From: Leuctra nigra
Lineage: Eukaryota > Arthropoda > Insecta > Plecoptera > Leuctridae
Assembly (NCBI GenBank): GCA_934045905.1
Contig: OW203770.1
Coordinates: forward strand, 6,138,001 to 6,202,000
DNA length: 64,000 nucleotides
Direction: 5' to 3'
Numbering within the stretch: position 1 is the first letter of the stretch; each line of letters starts with the position of its first letter. Positions 54,721-64,000 of the stretch are shown piece after piece. Made by a program: the position numbers and the translations under genes. The notes beneath the pieces are model-generated. The model was given only the letters and a program-made list of their open reading frames with translations. It did no database searches and had not been told where the DNA came from.

Positions 54721-55670
54721 GAATTTATAATTATTTACAAAGTACGTTTACTTATATCTATTTTAAAGTATATAGTGGTGAATTTAGCGTCATTTAGCAT
54801 ATTTATGACGTCATTTCCGGTATAGGTCATAAAATGTGTGACGTCATTTCCGGTTTCGATATTTGAATCATCAAATATTACTGATTACATAAAGTTGACC
54901 GTCTAAATCGTTTAGCGCTGGTTTTGTTCTAATCTGTTTAGCCGTTTTTGAGACATGATGTCACTTCCGGTTTCAAAATGGCGGCTTCCGGTTGGTTTTA
55001 TAACAAGTCAAATGAAATATCAAAAGTACAAACGTTACATAAATATCAAGACAATCGGATCAACAGTTGTTGCTGAAATGCAAATCCATGTATATTAAAT
55101 TTCATGATGTCATTTCCGGTTTATTTAAAATAATGTTCAGTCTTTTGATATTGATAATCCATATAGATAACCGTCTGAAACGATTGGCGCAAATTTCGTT
55201 CCGATCGGTCCAACCGTTGACGAGATATGACGTCACTTCCGGTTTCAAAATGGCGGCACAAAAAATTCATGGGGACAAGGTTAAATCAGACGCCAAAAGT
55301 GCACACGTGGTAAAAATGTGAGATCAATCGGTTCAGCCGTTTAGGCTGTGGCCTGTTTACCGGATTTTAGCTCCAGCCTACTACTACTAAGATTATTATT
55401 ATGAAAACCGCCCTAAAACACTGTTTTCACGGCCCTCTAGCGCGCAAAGGGCGTAACCTATTGTTCCCAAATTTGGTATATGTTGTAGGGTGGGCCATAG
55501 CTCGAAATTAAGATATTTCGCAACAATGTGAGATTTCTCAATTTTAAGATCCAGTAGGCCGAAAATGCCACTTTGATGCTTACAGTAAAAGTGGGTTTGC
55601 TCCAGCCTTTATATGAGAGTGTGCGCGCGCCGTACGACTTGGCTGGCGTGGAGCGACCGCTCCACTAGAT

Positions 55671-56093
55671 AATAGCTAAATAAAAGATTTCAAAATATAA
55701 ATTAAGTGATTTAATTGGGACAAAACATGGCCACCTAGCTTGTGACATGGCTATTCATAGCTTGCACGAACTTCTTTTGTTTTATATCAGCAATGTGATA
55801 TTGAATTTTCCACCTGAGGACAGACATTTTGTTGGCACGTTGACACGTCAATTTATAATTTTATTAAGATAAATCAATGTATTTTGTAATGTGAGTGATT
55901 CCTCTTCGTACTAAAGATATCTCCGGAGCCTATACAATTTCCTAGGTACCCATTAACTATAAAATATCGTCAAAAAACCAGAGAATCACAGCTATTCTGC
56001 ATGCCATCAAGATGGTGGCAGGCAACAATGATATGACATCACGTCCAAACTATGAATTCTCTGCCCCATTATAGGCTTTCTATACATACATAC
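55671..56093. other. Intron of the SMC3-like gene
   Basis: I see no exon or clear repeat in this AT-rich stretch. Confidence 0.4.
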
Positions 56094-56295
56094 CTGTTGC
56101 ATTTCGTCAGCGGAGAGAGGCGTGAAAACTCGCGCGAGTTCCGCCTCGAAACGCGCGATTCCCTGCTGGTGCTCCTTCTTTTCTGCCTCCACGACGAACG
56201 TCTTCCAGCGCATCAGCGTCAGAAACTCGCTAGCCAGACCGAGAGTTCTCTCCAGACTGCCGGCTGTCTCAATCTCCAGTTCACCCAGCTCGCAT
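56094..56295 (-). CDS. SMC3-like gene, coiled-coil exon with P-L-S-x-D-E
   Basis: The exon is 202 nt: one base completes Glu, then 67 codons. It is entered after CTCTCCAG and left at CAG|GTATGT. It is coiled coil (C-E-L-G-E-L-E-I-E-T-A-G, E-A-E-K-K-E-H-Q-Q-G-I-A-R-F) followed by V-F-T-P-L-S-A-D-E-M-Q-Q. The T-P-L-S-A-D-E break matches the mid-arm position where SMC3 proteins have a short L-S-x-E-D/P-L-T-P-E-D segment. Confidence 0.72.
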
Positions 56296-56805
56296 CTGGA
56301 GAGAGCAAGTTACATTTTCATTTTCCAGCGACAAAGTTGACCCATTTGGAACTTTGGAGAGGGTCCTCACTTACTACTTGTACCTATTACCTTTTACCTC
56401 CTAACGATTATCTGTTAAAAAGTAAAAAAGTTACAAATGTTAAAAAATAATTTGATGTTTAATAAAATTCAATTCAATGAAAAATTCATTTTCAAATTGA
56501 AATTCTGATTCAATAAAATCAGAAGTAACGAAATTCCTCATCTAGATAAAACGTAAAAAAAAATATCAAACAAATAGGGGTTTCTTTTATAATGTTTTTC
56601 CCACAACTAAGTAGGACTTAGTAGGCACCCATTAACGTAGACAGTTTACCCTTCCTTGTGCTATATAGAAATGATATACCAACAATATGTTTTTAACATT
56701 CAGTTCCGAGCCATTTATTGATATTGTATTTTTAACCATATTAAATATTAAATATTAAACATGTACTACAGAGCATAACCTGAAATAAATATAATATTTA
56801 CTTAC

Positions 56806-57008
56806 TCGATGCTATGTATCTTCTTGGTGCATTTTTGTAAAAGCCTCTTGATAGCACTGATTCGCTCCTGGCTAGCGTTGACAAGTTTCTCAGCATCTTC
56901 GAGCTCGACTGTCTTCTGAGCGATGTCGCCAGCCTTCTTCTTAATCTCGGAGTTGACCGAGAGAGCAGTCAGAGAGTGGTCTCTGGGAGTTATCTGCACT
57001 CCTGCACT
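56806..57008 (-). CDS. SMC3-like gene, hinge exit exon
   Basis: The exon is 203 nt (67 codons plus two bases) after TTTCAG, left at GA|GTAAGT. It starts S-A-G-V-Q-I-T-P-R-D-H-S-L, in the place of the hinge exit H-R-G-A-L-T-G-G-Y-Y-D of SMC3, and continues as coiled coil (I-K-K-K-A-G-D-I-A-Q-K-T-V-E-L-E-D-A-E). The highly conserved hinge Gly-Gly is not present, a further sign of divergence. Confidence 0.72.
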
Positions 57009-57982
57009 CTGAAACAGAATTCAAGAACATGTTTATGTACAGAATGGACGGGTCCCACCGGCCGGAACCCTCCATAACTACATTCAGTCCCCATTCTGGA
57101 CTGGCTTTCCCGTCATATACTCCCAGGGCTGGTGGTTGACCTACCTACCCTACCCAATGACGACCCTTTATATGAAACCAAACATGTATAAAGTGTACAA
57201 TGTGACCTCGCTGTCTGTAGTATCTTACAGAAAAATGAATTTAAAAATTTGCAATCCTTTTATCAAAAACAAAGTTAAAATAATGAAATATATTTTAAAT
57301 TACGCAAACATTATACTAGAGAACAATTGGACATAGTTATGCAAAAAGGAGTCAACTCACAGGTATCATGAACTGGGATATTAAGGGAAATGCGTTTTAC
57401 ATCATAGTTTCACTAAATTAGTGATTTTTGTGTTGTTTGATCGGCAGATTTTATTAATTTTTTTTTAAATTACCTTCTAAATATTTAAAATACACTTGTG
57501 TTTACCTTCAAAAATTTATGAAATGTTGCTTGGTTCCTCTTTGATCAATGTGTTATTATTGTTACTGTATAAATTTAAACTGTGAAAAGGAACCTACCCA
57601 CATAATTACAAAATTTTACATAACCTCATGTTTTTGTACAAAATACATCACATTATAGCTCAAGATGGCTTACAAAGCATTGAACACAGGAACCAACCCA
57701 CAAATATGTGGATTGGTTCCGTTTTGCTTATTGTAGGTAGAGATAGCGCTTGTGTAGCATAGAAAAAATTCAATAAAAATACACTACACAGCAAATGTGG
57801 ATTGGTTCTCTTGGAAAAATTAGCATTTAGAAAAAAATCTATCATCTAAAATCTTCAGAAAAAAGGCCTAACTTCTTTTTTTTAATTTTGAGGGTTGGTT
57901 CCTTTTTGCATAACAACATCCAATTTAGAAAAGTGCACATATGTGGTTTCGCAGGTAACGTATCGAATAGAATGTGACTTAC

Positions 57983-58144
57983 ATGGCAGAGCAATCCGTC
58001 GAGCGACACACACTGAACCCCCCTCTCTGCAGCCACACTCTTGACTTCCGACGAGTCCACTATCAGGGTCTCACCGCACACGTGCAGCATGACGGGCTGC
58101 ATCCACGTGTCGAACATCAGCGCTTTCAGCAGCGGTCGATCACC
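57983..58144 (-). CDS. SMC3-like gene, hinge exon 3
   Basis: The exon is exactly 54 codons in phase 0, after CTGTACCAG and before CAT|GTAAGT. Q-P-V-M-L-H-V-C-G-E-T-L-I-V and S-S-E-V-K-S-V-A-A-E-R-G-V-Q-C-V-S-L-D-G align with SMC3 F-K-H-V-F-G-K-T-L-I-C and S-M-E-V-S-x-x-L-A-R-x-F-x-M-D-C-I-T-L-E-G. This is the C-terminal hinge subdomain, which dimerises with the SMC1 hinge in cohesin. Confidence 0.82.
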
Positions 58145-58249
58145 CTGGTACAGTAAGTGAGCTTAGATAGGTGGTACTGTAGTAACTGAACATCACTCTA
58201 GCAGGATTATTATTCTAGCAGATATTGAATGGTGAATGGACTTTTTTTT

Positions 58250-58560
58250 GTCTGGGGCTTAACGTCGCACTGTTCTGCAGCGAGGCTAATGGCGACGGAT
58301 GAATGATTATGTTTGATGATTGGGAGATGATGGTGAATAGTAGGTAAGGATAGATGGTGGGAAGGAGGCGGTCGTGGTCTTTTAGTAGGGTACCTTCCGG
58401 CATTTGCCTGTCGACTGAGGGAAAAACACGAAAAAGAACCCACGAACCCACCCCTGGGAAGACCCACGTCTTCCCAGTCAGAAAGACGGCCGCGGGAATC
58501 GAACTCGGGCCTCCGGAATACAAGTTCAGAGCGTTAACCACTCACCCAACCTGTTCTGTC
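58250..58560 (-). mobile_element. tRNA-derived SINE, longest copy
   Basis: Head on the minus strand: GACAGAACAGGTTGGGTGAG, then GTTAACGCTCTGAACTTG and the B box GAGTTCGATTCCC. The body is the same as at 42541-42793 with an insertion after the B box. It lies ~100 bp from the hinge exon at 57983-58144. Confidence 0.75.
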
Positions 58561-58725
58561 TGAATGGACTTTGAATTTGAATTGATTTTGAGAGACGACA
58601 AACAGAATCCATGCTGAAGGCAGAGGCGACTGCTCTGCAAATTCCTGGGATGCGATGAGACAATTTGAATTTGAATTTGAATTTGAAAAGGCCCGTAAAC
58701 AAGTAGCTACAACACAAACAAGTAG

Positions 58726-58779
58726 TTCACCGTAGCTCAGTTGGTAGAAAGGTCGTGGGTTTGAATCCCACCGGTGGTC
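58726..58779 (+). pseudogene. tRNA-like sequence lacking the anticodon arm
   Basis: CACCG...CGGTG acceptor pairing, a D arm (GCTCAGTTGGTAGA) and a perfect T arm (GTGGG-TTTGAAT-CCCAC) are present. The anticodon stem-loop is missing, so it cannot be a decoding tRNA. It is probably a deleted tRNA pseudogene or SINE head. Confidence 0.6.
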
Positions 58780-58897
58780 AAATCTTTTTAAGTTTGCAGC
58801 TCATATGCAGAACAAATAAGCAGAAACCAAGTGAAAATGCTTTTTAAATACAAAAAAGGCTTATAAAAAGTAAAATATGGCTTTTAAATGAGATTAA

Positions 58898-59522
58898 GGT
58901 GGCTGCATATCACGTGACTTTTCAACCAAAAAGCTACACATTTTCATTTGGAAGGGTTCAGTTTAGCAAATACTTCTCACTCATCAGATAAGTTAAAACA
59001 CATCTGTTGGAACTTATCTAAGCAGAAAAGAACTGCGAAAATAACTTATTAGATGATTTTACTTCCTTGCACCTAAATATTCTCAAATCAAGACCTGAAG
59101 TTTAAGGAAATCCTATGAGTTGCCAAGAACAGCAAACTTTAATCTAATAAAAGGGCACATATGCATCACAAACCTGACACAATTTTGCCAACAAAACATG
59201 CGCTCTTTCTTCATCTTTCCAATGAAATGTTGAGATATTAATTATATCCACTATTATGAATGTAATATTTAAAATAACAGCACTGGGTTTTGACAGCTTT
59301 CAAACGCGTACGTATACACGATAATTGTGTTGTTTTTATTTTAAAACCACTGCAAAATTAAATAATATTGTCTGCAAATATTGATAAGCTCCAGTATGCA
59401 GTGAATTTCCTTCATAAATCACCTTGGATTACTCAGCATGAACGATGTAAGGTATGTATTCATAGGTAACTATTTCTTTTGATCGGATGTAGAGAAATAA
59501 AGTCACGTGATATGCATTGGCC
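58898..59522. mobile_element. TTAA-flanked MITE with an E-box in the TIR, copy 2
   Basis: TTAA lies at 58894-58897 and 59523-59526. The ends are GGTGGCTGCATATCACGTGA and, inverted, GGCCAATGCATATCACGTGA. It is the reverse-oriented sister of 19127-19753 with small indels. Confidence 0.82.
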
Positions 59523-59890
59523 TTAAATGGCTTATACTCCCAAAGGCCCTAAGCATTTGCATCCCGGCATACCCGGTCAGTCCATACAATAAAGAAAAAA
59601 AAATTGGGATAGGTACAATTTAAGTCGATTTATAAACATATAATTATAATATACTCAACTATTCGGATTGACCTGACTTCAAAATAGTTAGTGGTCAAAG
59701 TGGTACTTCTTGGCACTAAGAACTGTAAAAACTAAAAATACGTAGGTACCTCCACAAATTTCTCAATGTATTGAACCTTTTAAATTCTCTTCCCTCCTCC
59801 CGTGGTACAGTTACAATGCTAACGAGGAGGTTGTGCCGGTCATCCTTCCGTAACACAGAATACACTGATCGTCATCTGGGAGGAACTTAC

Positions 59891-60029
59891 GTCAACAAGA
59901 GACAGCTGCATGGATCTCGGCATTCTGTCCCTGACGATGAAGGAGGCTGTGCCAGGGAGATCCAGTCGGTCCATCTCCGCTCTCAGTCGGACAGCGACCT
60001 TCTTGCTCTTCACAATGTGATGGAACAAC
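59891..60029 (-). CDS. SMC3-like gene, hinge exon 2
   Basis: The exon is 139 nt: one base completes Lys, then 46 codons, after TTGTTTAG and before GAC|GTAAGT. L-F-H-H-I-V-K-S-K-K-V-A, then M-D-R-L-D-L-P-G-T-A-S-F-I, align with SMC3 L-F-Y-H-I-V-D-S-D-x-V-S and F-N-K-M-N-L-P-G-E-V-T-F-L. The motif L-P-G-x-x-(S/T)-F is an SMC hinge hallmark. This exon with the next one upstream gives the clearest family assignment. Confidence 0.85.
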
Positions 60030-60526
60030 CTAAACAAAGTGGCAAACAAAAATCATACAACGATTTCGAGGGAACAGAAATAGAAAGATCATTCAAATGT
60101 ATTTTCGAGTTTTGTCACTTTAATAAATATTTAAAGAATAGAGTGCACAATAATTCATGCTCACTAAAGTAAATAATGCTTCATACTGAGATTACAATGT
60201 CTGGGTATGTTGTCAAAATAGTTTAACATTTTGAGGACAGACCAGACCTTGTAAGTTACTTGCCCTCTGTGACTTTAGTTTTTCTGTGGTTCCACTCAGT
60301 CCCTCAGAAACAAATGCAATGAAGGTTCTCTCCTACTAATAGGCAGCCCCACTGCCCATGCTTACCTGTCACTTTAGCCATAGTTACAGAACAGATTGGC
60401 ACTGAATCTATGATCATCATTCATCACACTTTACAGGGATTGGAAACTGTCTGCGCATTGTGACGTAATTCCCATAAGATCAATGTTAAATGAAGGCGGC
60501 CCGAGGTCTGGTTCGCCGTTTTGCAC

Positions 60527-60664
60527 CCACTGACTTCCTGCACCCGTTCCTGCTGACCTTTCCGGAACTCCGGCGCAAAGGACGCTTGGAGCTTTGCACG
60601 GATGAGAAGTTGTTCATATCTTGCCGCCAGATTCAAAAACATTCCACTAGTCTCTTGCACATTA
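60527..60664 (-). CDS. Possible cassette exon, coiled-coil type
   Basis: This open stretch lies in the intron between two hinge exons. It reads N-V-Q-E-T-S-G-M-F-L-N-L-A-A-R-Y-E-Q-L-L and E-F-R-K-G-Q-Q-E-R-V-Q-E, coiled-coil-like. An acceptor (TTTCAAG) and a weak donor (GG|GTGCAA) would give 138 nt that preserve the frame. It loosely resembles the exon at 56094-56295 (E-T-x-G, L-A-x-x-(F/Y), Q-Q). SMC3 has no extra segment at this point of the hinge, so it may be a duplicated, unused exon. Confidence 0.3.
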
Positions 60665-60739
60665 CTTGAAAGTTGAAACACAAATTATGGAAACATTTGC
60701 ATGATATTTGATTAATAAACAAAAGTAACTTATTAAATT

Positions 60740-62026
60740 ACTAGGAAAACGCTCAGTGTAACGCGTTGATGAGCGAGCATGGGTACGTGCTAATTCTCGA
60801 ACCGGAAATGCGTACACAACGCACAGAAAACATAAACATCCATATTGAATTGAAATACGATCCACTCAATCAACATAAAAGTATTTGCTTTTCATCGAAA
60901 CTTGAAAATAGCATCTAAGCACCCTGGATAAATATAGTAAATCAGATTCAATTCAAGTGGCACTGGAAAACAATTATTTCGATACTTCATTTCTGACAAG
61001 TGACAGCTATTAAAAATGTCAATAAGTTTGCAGACGATGTTTCTTCGGTTGACGCTCCTAGTGTTGATGTTGGCCCCCAAAAGGGCCGTTTTGTAATGTT
61101 CTTCGAACTAGGTTGACCACAAATACTATGCAGGATAATTAATAAACATATTTGTGGGTTCACTTCTTTATTTAATAAAGATACATACAGAGTCGTCCAT
61201 GTTCAATGGCTGTCCTTGACTGACTGACTGTCCGGTCGTTCTCGACTCCCGCTTGCGGTCCCACAGCCTGCTAAACCGATCTGTGGGGGCTATATTTAAA
61301 ACTTACATAATGCATGGAAACAATCATTATGATAGGATCATTACACATTTAACACGACGTTTCGACAGACGTGGCTCTGTCATCTTCAGGTGAAGACTGG
61401 TGATGAACTTAGGGGTTGCCATCAGGTATTTATAGGAGCCAGAGAAAAGATACCCGGCTCGCTATTGGCTCGCGTGGTCTAGCTTAGGTCTCTGGTTGGC
61501 CGCTCGGTCGGCAGCTGCACGAGTGTAGTATGCACCTGCTCGCGTGTTGTTTGCAGCTGCTTCCGTTTGCTGGACTCGCGGGACGATGTTGTGGTCCTTG
61601 GTTCGATTGATTGTGGTATCTTGTTTATTCATATTGCTCGGTGTTCTTGTTTGTTGTTCGTCGCTCGTAGGTCTTGAAGCTGGCTCGGTTACCGTTCTTA
61701 ACTGATTGGGATGAAGATTTGTAAAATAAGAGACAATGTTGGTCTTAACGACCATGCAAAGTATGAGTTTGATCAGATTTATCGAAGACCATTTTCATTT
61801 TTCAACCTATCAGGAGATGGACATATACCTAGGTATTTAAATTTTAACTAATGAATGAATTTCAAAAAAATTAGGGGTCTGCAAACAGAAAAGGTTTTCT
61901 CTACATGTAGGATGCAAAATTTCAGATCGATTGGTAAAATAGTGCAACGTCTATTACTCCAGATAGCAGCAAAAAAATACAGGGATCCGTTACAAAAGAG
62001 TCAAAAGGAGAGTCGCTCGTTCAATT
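60740..62026. mobile_element. Element X, copy 3, with Penelope-like insert
   Basis: It begins ACTAGGAAAACGCTCAGTGT and ends GAGTCGCTCGTTCAATTAC, the same ends as the copies at 31986-34064 and 37126-39697. The middle contains the segment at about 61290-61450. Confidence 0.5.
61290..61450 (-). mobile_element. Penelope-like terminal fragment with hammerhead-like core
   Basis: On the minus strand CCTGAAGATGACAGAG, then CTGTCGAAACGTCG (61354-61392) forms a short stem between CUGA-(A)-GA-like and CGAAACG boxes, the arrangement of the hammerhead ribozymes in Penelope-like element terminal repeats. The fifth core base is A where the active ribozyme has U. No RT frame is seen nearby. Confidence 0.5.
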
Positions 62027-62650
62027 ACCTTTATTATCTCAAGTTTCGACATATCATGCATTCATAGCTAATTTAGTTTTTGACAGATGACAGTTTGATG
62101 TTTGAAATTCGCGTTTTCAAGCAAAGGGGGCACACTCTAGTGTGGGAAAGTATAAGTGCTGTAGACGTAATCGTTTTCGTTTCGGCCACTGCCGCCATTT
62201 TTATTGATGTTTGCAATGCCAATATCATTTTAATCAGAAAGGCAGTACCTACCTATACTTATTATCTTCGGAAATTAACCACAATGGTAAAGAATCTGGT
62301 GGAAAACATAAATTGAAGTCTAATCACTACTCACAAGTTATTCCACTTCAATCACACTTCAATTCCGCACAAAACGGCCATGACACCAAACCAATGTCAA
62401 CAACAACAAACCAATGCGCATAACCATGACAATTGCAAGTAGCGGTTGTTATAGACGCATTGTCAGTGCTGGTCAGTGCTGCCATCTGGTCAGCCCGAAA
62501 ACGCGAATAGCCGCCTCTGAGAATATCCACCGCCTTCTAATGTTGCATTGAAGGGGCAATGAGAAGTTAGTCTGAGAGTTTCCAATCCCTGTAAAGTGTG
62601 ATGATCATAGATTGAACAGTATGAAAATAAAATGATTGAGTCACACTTAC

Positions 62651-62811
62651 TTCTCTCCGACGACACTCTGAACTGCGACGTTGAGATCTGGGTCGCAGGT
62701 AAAGTTGTCGATCAACGTGCCACTGTAGTGGGTTGCAAGTCGATTGTTGCCGCCTGCGTTGATCAGGGACTGCAATGCCACCTTCACGCTGTTCAATCCT
62801 TCGATCACGTC
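62651..62811 (-). CDS. SMC3-like gene, hinge exon 1
   Basis: The exon is 161 nt (53 codons plus two bases), after GTTCTAG and before GAGAA|GTAAGT. G-L-N-S-V-K-V-A-L matches the approach to the hinge (G-I-D-S-I-N-K-V-L). T-H-Y-S-G-T-L-I-D-N-F-T-C-D-P-D-L-N-V-A-V-Q-S matches G-Y-H-G-x-x-x-x-N-F-E-C-E-P-x-F-Y-x-x-V-E-V. The split lysine joins the next exon's L-F-H-H-I-V, so the hinge core is continuous across the intron. Confidence 0.82.
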
Positions 62812-63494
62812 CTAGAACAGCACAGATGTGAAAGGACAGGATTTCGAGGCATATTATGTAAGGTTTTAAATTACTTATCTCAGTGAGGCTGAAAATATTG
62901 CAGGTCAAAAGTCCATATTATAAAAGAAGTAGGTAGCCTAACCATTCATGTTTACTGACTAAGGGCCAGTTTTTCAAAACTCTGCTGAAACCAATAGTCA
63001 AGTTTAACCAGTCATTCAATAGGAAATGTCCTTGTTGCGATGCCATGGCATTATAGTAATAATATATGATCACTTTTATACTTATATATTATTTTAATGA
63101 AACATGTGATATCAGAACCCATACGCCAAATAAATAAATAAATAACCAACTGTTTAAAATTTAGCAGAATACAGTTTTTCAATGCTCTGCAATGAAAAGG
63201 ACTAGCAATAAGAGAAACCAATGGCATTCCTTGAATTAACCTTTAAACTTAACTACGGAGGTCTCGTTTAGCAGGGCATTGAAAAAATGGACCTATATAG
63301 TGGACTTTTGAAAATTAGCATATTTTTTCCATATAATAAAGAGTCTATTGATATTCCTTCTAGTATTCTTATTCTCTCTAGATGTGAACAATCATGAAAG
63401 TGGGCAATTAATATAATTGTTATTGTATTTAATTGGTTTTCCATGACAATCTTGTATAATCAGAAAAAGGTTGACATTTGGCAACATTGCTTAC

Positions 63495-63594
63495 CTCGGT
63501 AGCAGTGGACTGAAGGGACTTCTCTAAATCTCTCAAGTCAATCTCCATTCGCTCCAGCTCCGCTTTCCAATCGTTTGCAGACTGCACATGATCG
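63495..63594 (-). CDS. SMC3-like gene, coiled-coil exon before the hinge (first in window)
   Basis: The exon is 100 nt: one base completes a codon, then 33 codons, after TTGTGTAG and before GAG|GTAAGC. The coiled coil W-K-A-E-L-E-R-M-E-I-D-L-R-D-L-E-K-S-L-Q corresponds to SMC3 R-E-D-L-E-K-K-Q-Q-L just before the hinge. The N-terminal ATPase half (Walker A) and ascending arm lie beyond the right end, so the gene is 5' partial here. Confidence 0.7.
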
Positions 63595-63866
63595 CTACAC
63601 AACATTTAACACAGACATATTATAGAGATAGATAAACTAAATGACACATTTTATTATCACTATGTATGATACGGGATTAAAACATGCACTTCTTGCATTT
63701 ATTTCTTATACAAAGACTTCAATTGGAAGACATATATCTCAAAGTTCATATTTTCAGAAAATGTGAGATTCGTTGTATAAATTGTCATTTCACAATTTTC
63801 AACCATAATGTTATGAAAGTCATGTAAAAGGCCTGAATTACTTGGAATTACATGTGTATACATGGC

Positions 63867-64000
63867 AGTGGCGTGCCGTGACATTTGAAGTGAGGGAAGC
63901 AAATTGCCAGGAAAGAAATTTGCCCAGACCCGGAGGGGGGGTCTGGGGGGCTTGCCCCCCAGCTTAGCCCCGCAGGGAATTTTTTAAAATTTGACTAATT
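63867..64000. mobile_element. Start of an interspersed element cut by the window edge
   Basis: CAGTGGCGTGCCGTGACATT resembles hAT-type terminal sequence (CAGTGGCGT...). It is followed by a self-complementary CCCGGAGGGGGGGTCTGGGG/GCTTGCCCCCCAGC segment. Only the left end is inside the window. Confidence 0.35.

Larger units (their letters stand above)
52724..55670 (+). mobile_element. CRE/ETS-rich composite element, copy 5
   Basis: The foldback head is 52724-54001 with diverged arms (CCCAGAAAAAAACACTCCGT; GGCAGCCAAGTCTCTTTAC; GGACTTGGCGCATCG). The arms are separated by about 0.9 kb carrying a tRNA-like sequence. The body holds the 118-bp tandem array. The tail ends GTGGAGCGACCGCTCCAC plus TAGAT at 55670. 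It is the longest uninterrupted copy. Confidence 0.78.

Noticed and set aside
61462..61755. 97-codon minus-strand frame
   Set aside because: It has low-complexity Thr/Ala/Gln/Asn composition inside transposon debris, with no motif or paralogue.
17055..63594. SMC3-like gene as a processed or dead pseudogene
   Set aside because: It has introns with sound splice sites, and twelve exons keep the frame with no stop. That is unlikely for neutral sequence of this divergence.

Overview
The window is eukaryotic nuclear DNA from an arthropod, most likely an insect. It has AT-rich, transposon-packed introns, GT-AG spliced short exons, many foldback and TTAA/TA-flanked DNA elements, tRNA-derived SINEs, an LTR retrotransposon and several non-LTR retrotransposons. 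Nothing in it fixes the species. A sap-feeding hemipteran would fit, but that is a guess. There are no bacterial operons, CRISPR arrays or intact functional tRNAs.

Left end (1-11.2 kb, + strand): a tandem cluster of three paralogous small secreted-protein genes, called A, B and C here. Each complete gene has two exons. A 51-nt first exon encodes most of a signal peptide. A ~245-nt last exon completes the signal peptide, supplies a conserved R-X-R-R furin-type site and encodes a ~70-residue cysteine-free amphipathic helix built on an 11-residue period. Gene A is cut by the window start. In genes B and C the intron ends in a 26-bp minisatellite (about 12 and about 68 units). Every unit repeats the gene's own 3' splice site: pyrimidine tract, CAG and the first six exon bases. 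I do not recognise the family.

Middle to right end (17.0-63.6 kb, - strand): a 12-exon gene whose N-terminal half lies beyond the right edge. The exons join in phase into about 707 codons and align collinearly with the C-terminal ~60% of the cohesin subunit SMC3: hinge, return coiled coil, LVPGG region, ABC signature, Walker B, D-loop and C-terminus. It is very diverged, and the ATPase signature (LSGGQ) and catalytic Asp-Glu pair are altered. I read it as a degenerate SMC3 paralogue. It is convergent with the secreted-protein cluster, and a ~2.7-kb TIR element lies between them.

The SMC3-like introns hold most of the mobile DNA. There is an intact-looking R2-clade retrotransposon (26.6-29.9 kb) and a jockey/CR1-type retrotransposon split by another element and itself inserted in a palindromic MITE (31.1-35.7 kb). 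There are five copies of a composite element (long foldback head, arrays of TGACGTCA/CCGGAAGT/AAAATGGCGGC motifs, terminal hairpin ending CTAGAT). A young gypsy-type LTR element (44.0-49.4 kb) has LTRs differing at one of 400 positions and sits inside a pogo/Tigger-like MITE. A 2-kb TCTAGA-rich TIR element, several TTAA-flanked elements, a Penelope-like terminal fragment and five SINEs complete the set. Two SINEs abut or overlap 5' splice sites of the SMC3-like gene. Coordinates of repeat ends were read by eye and are good to a few bases where a TIR or target duplication is visible, and looser otherwise.
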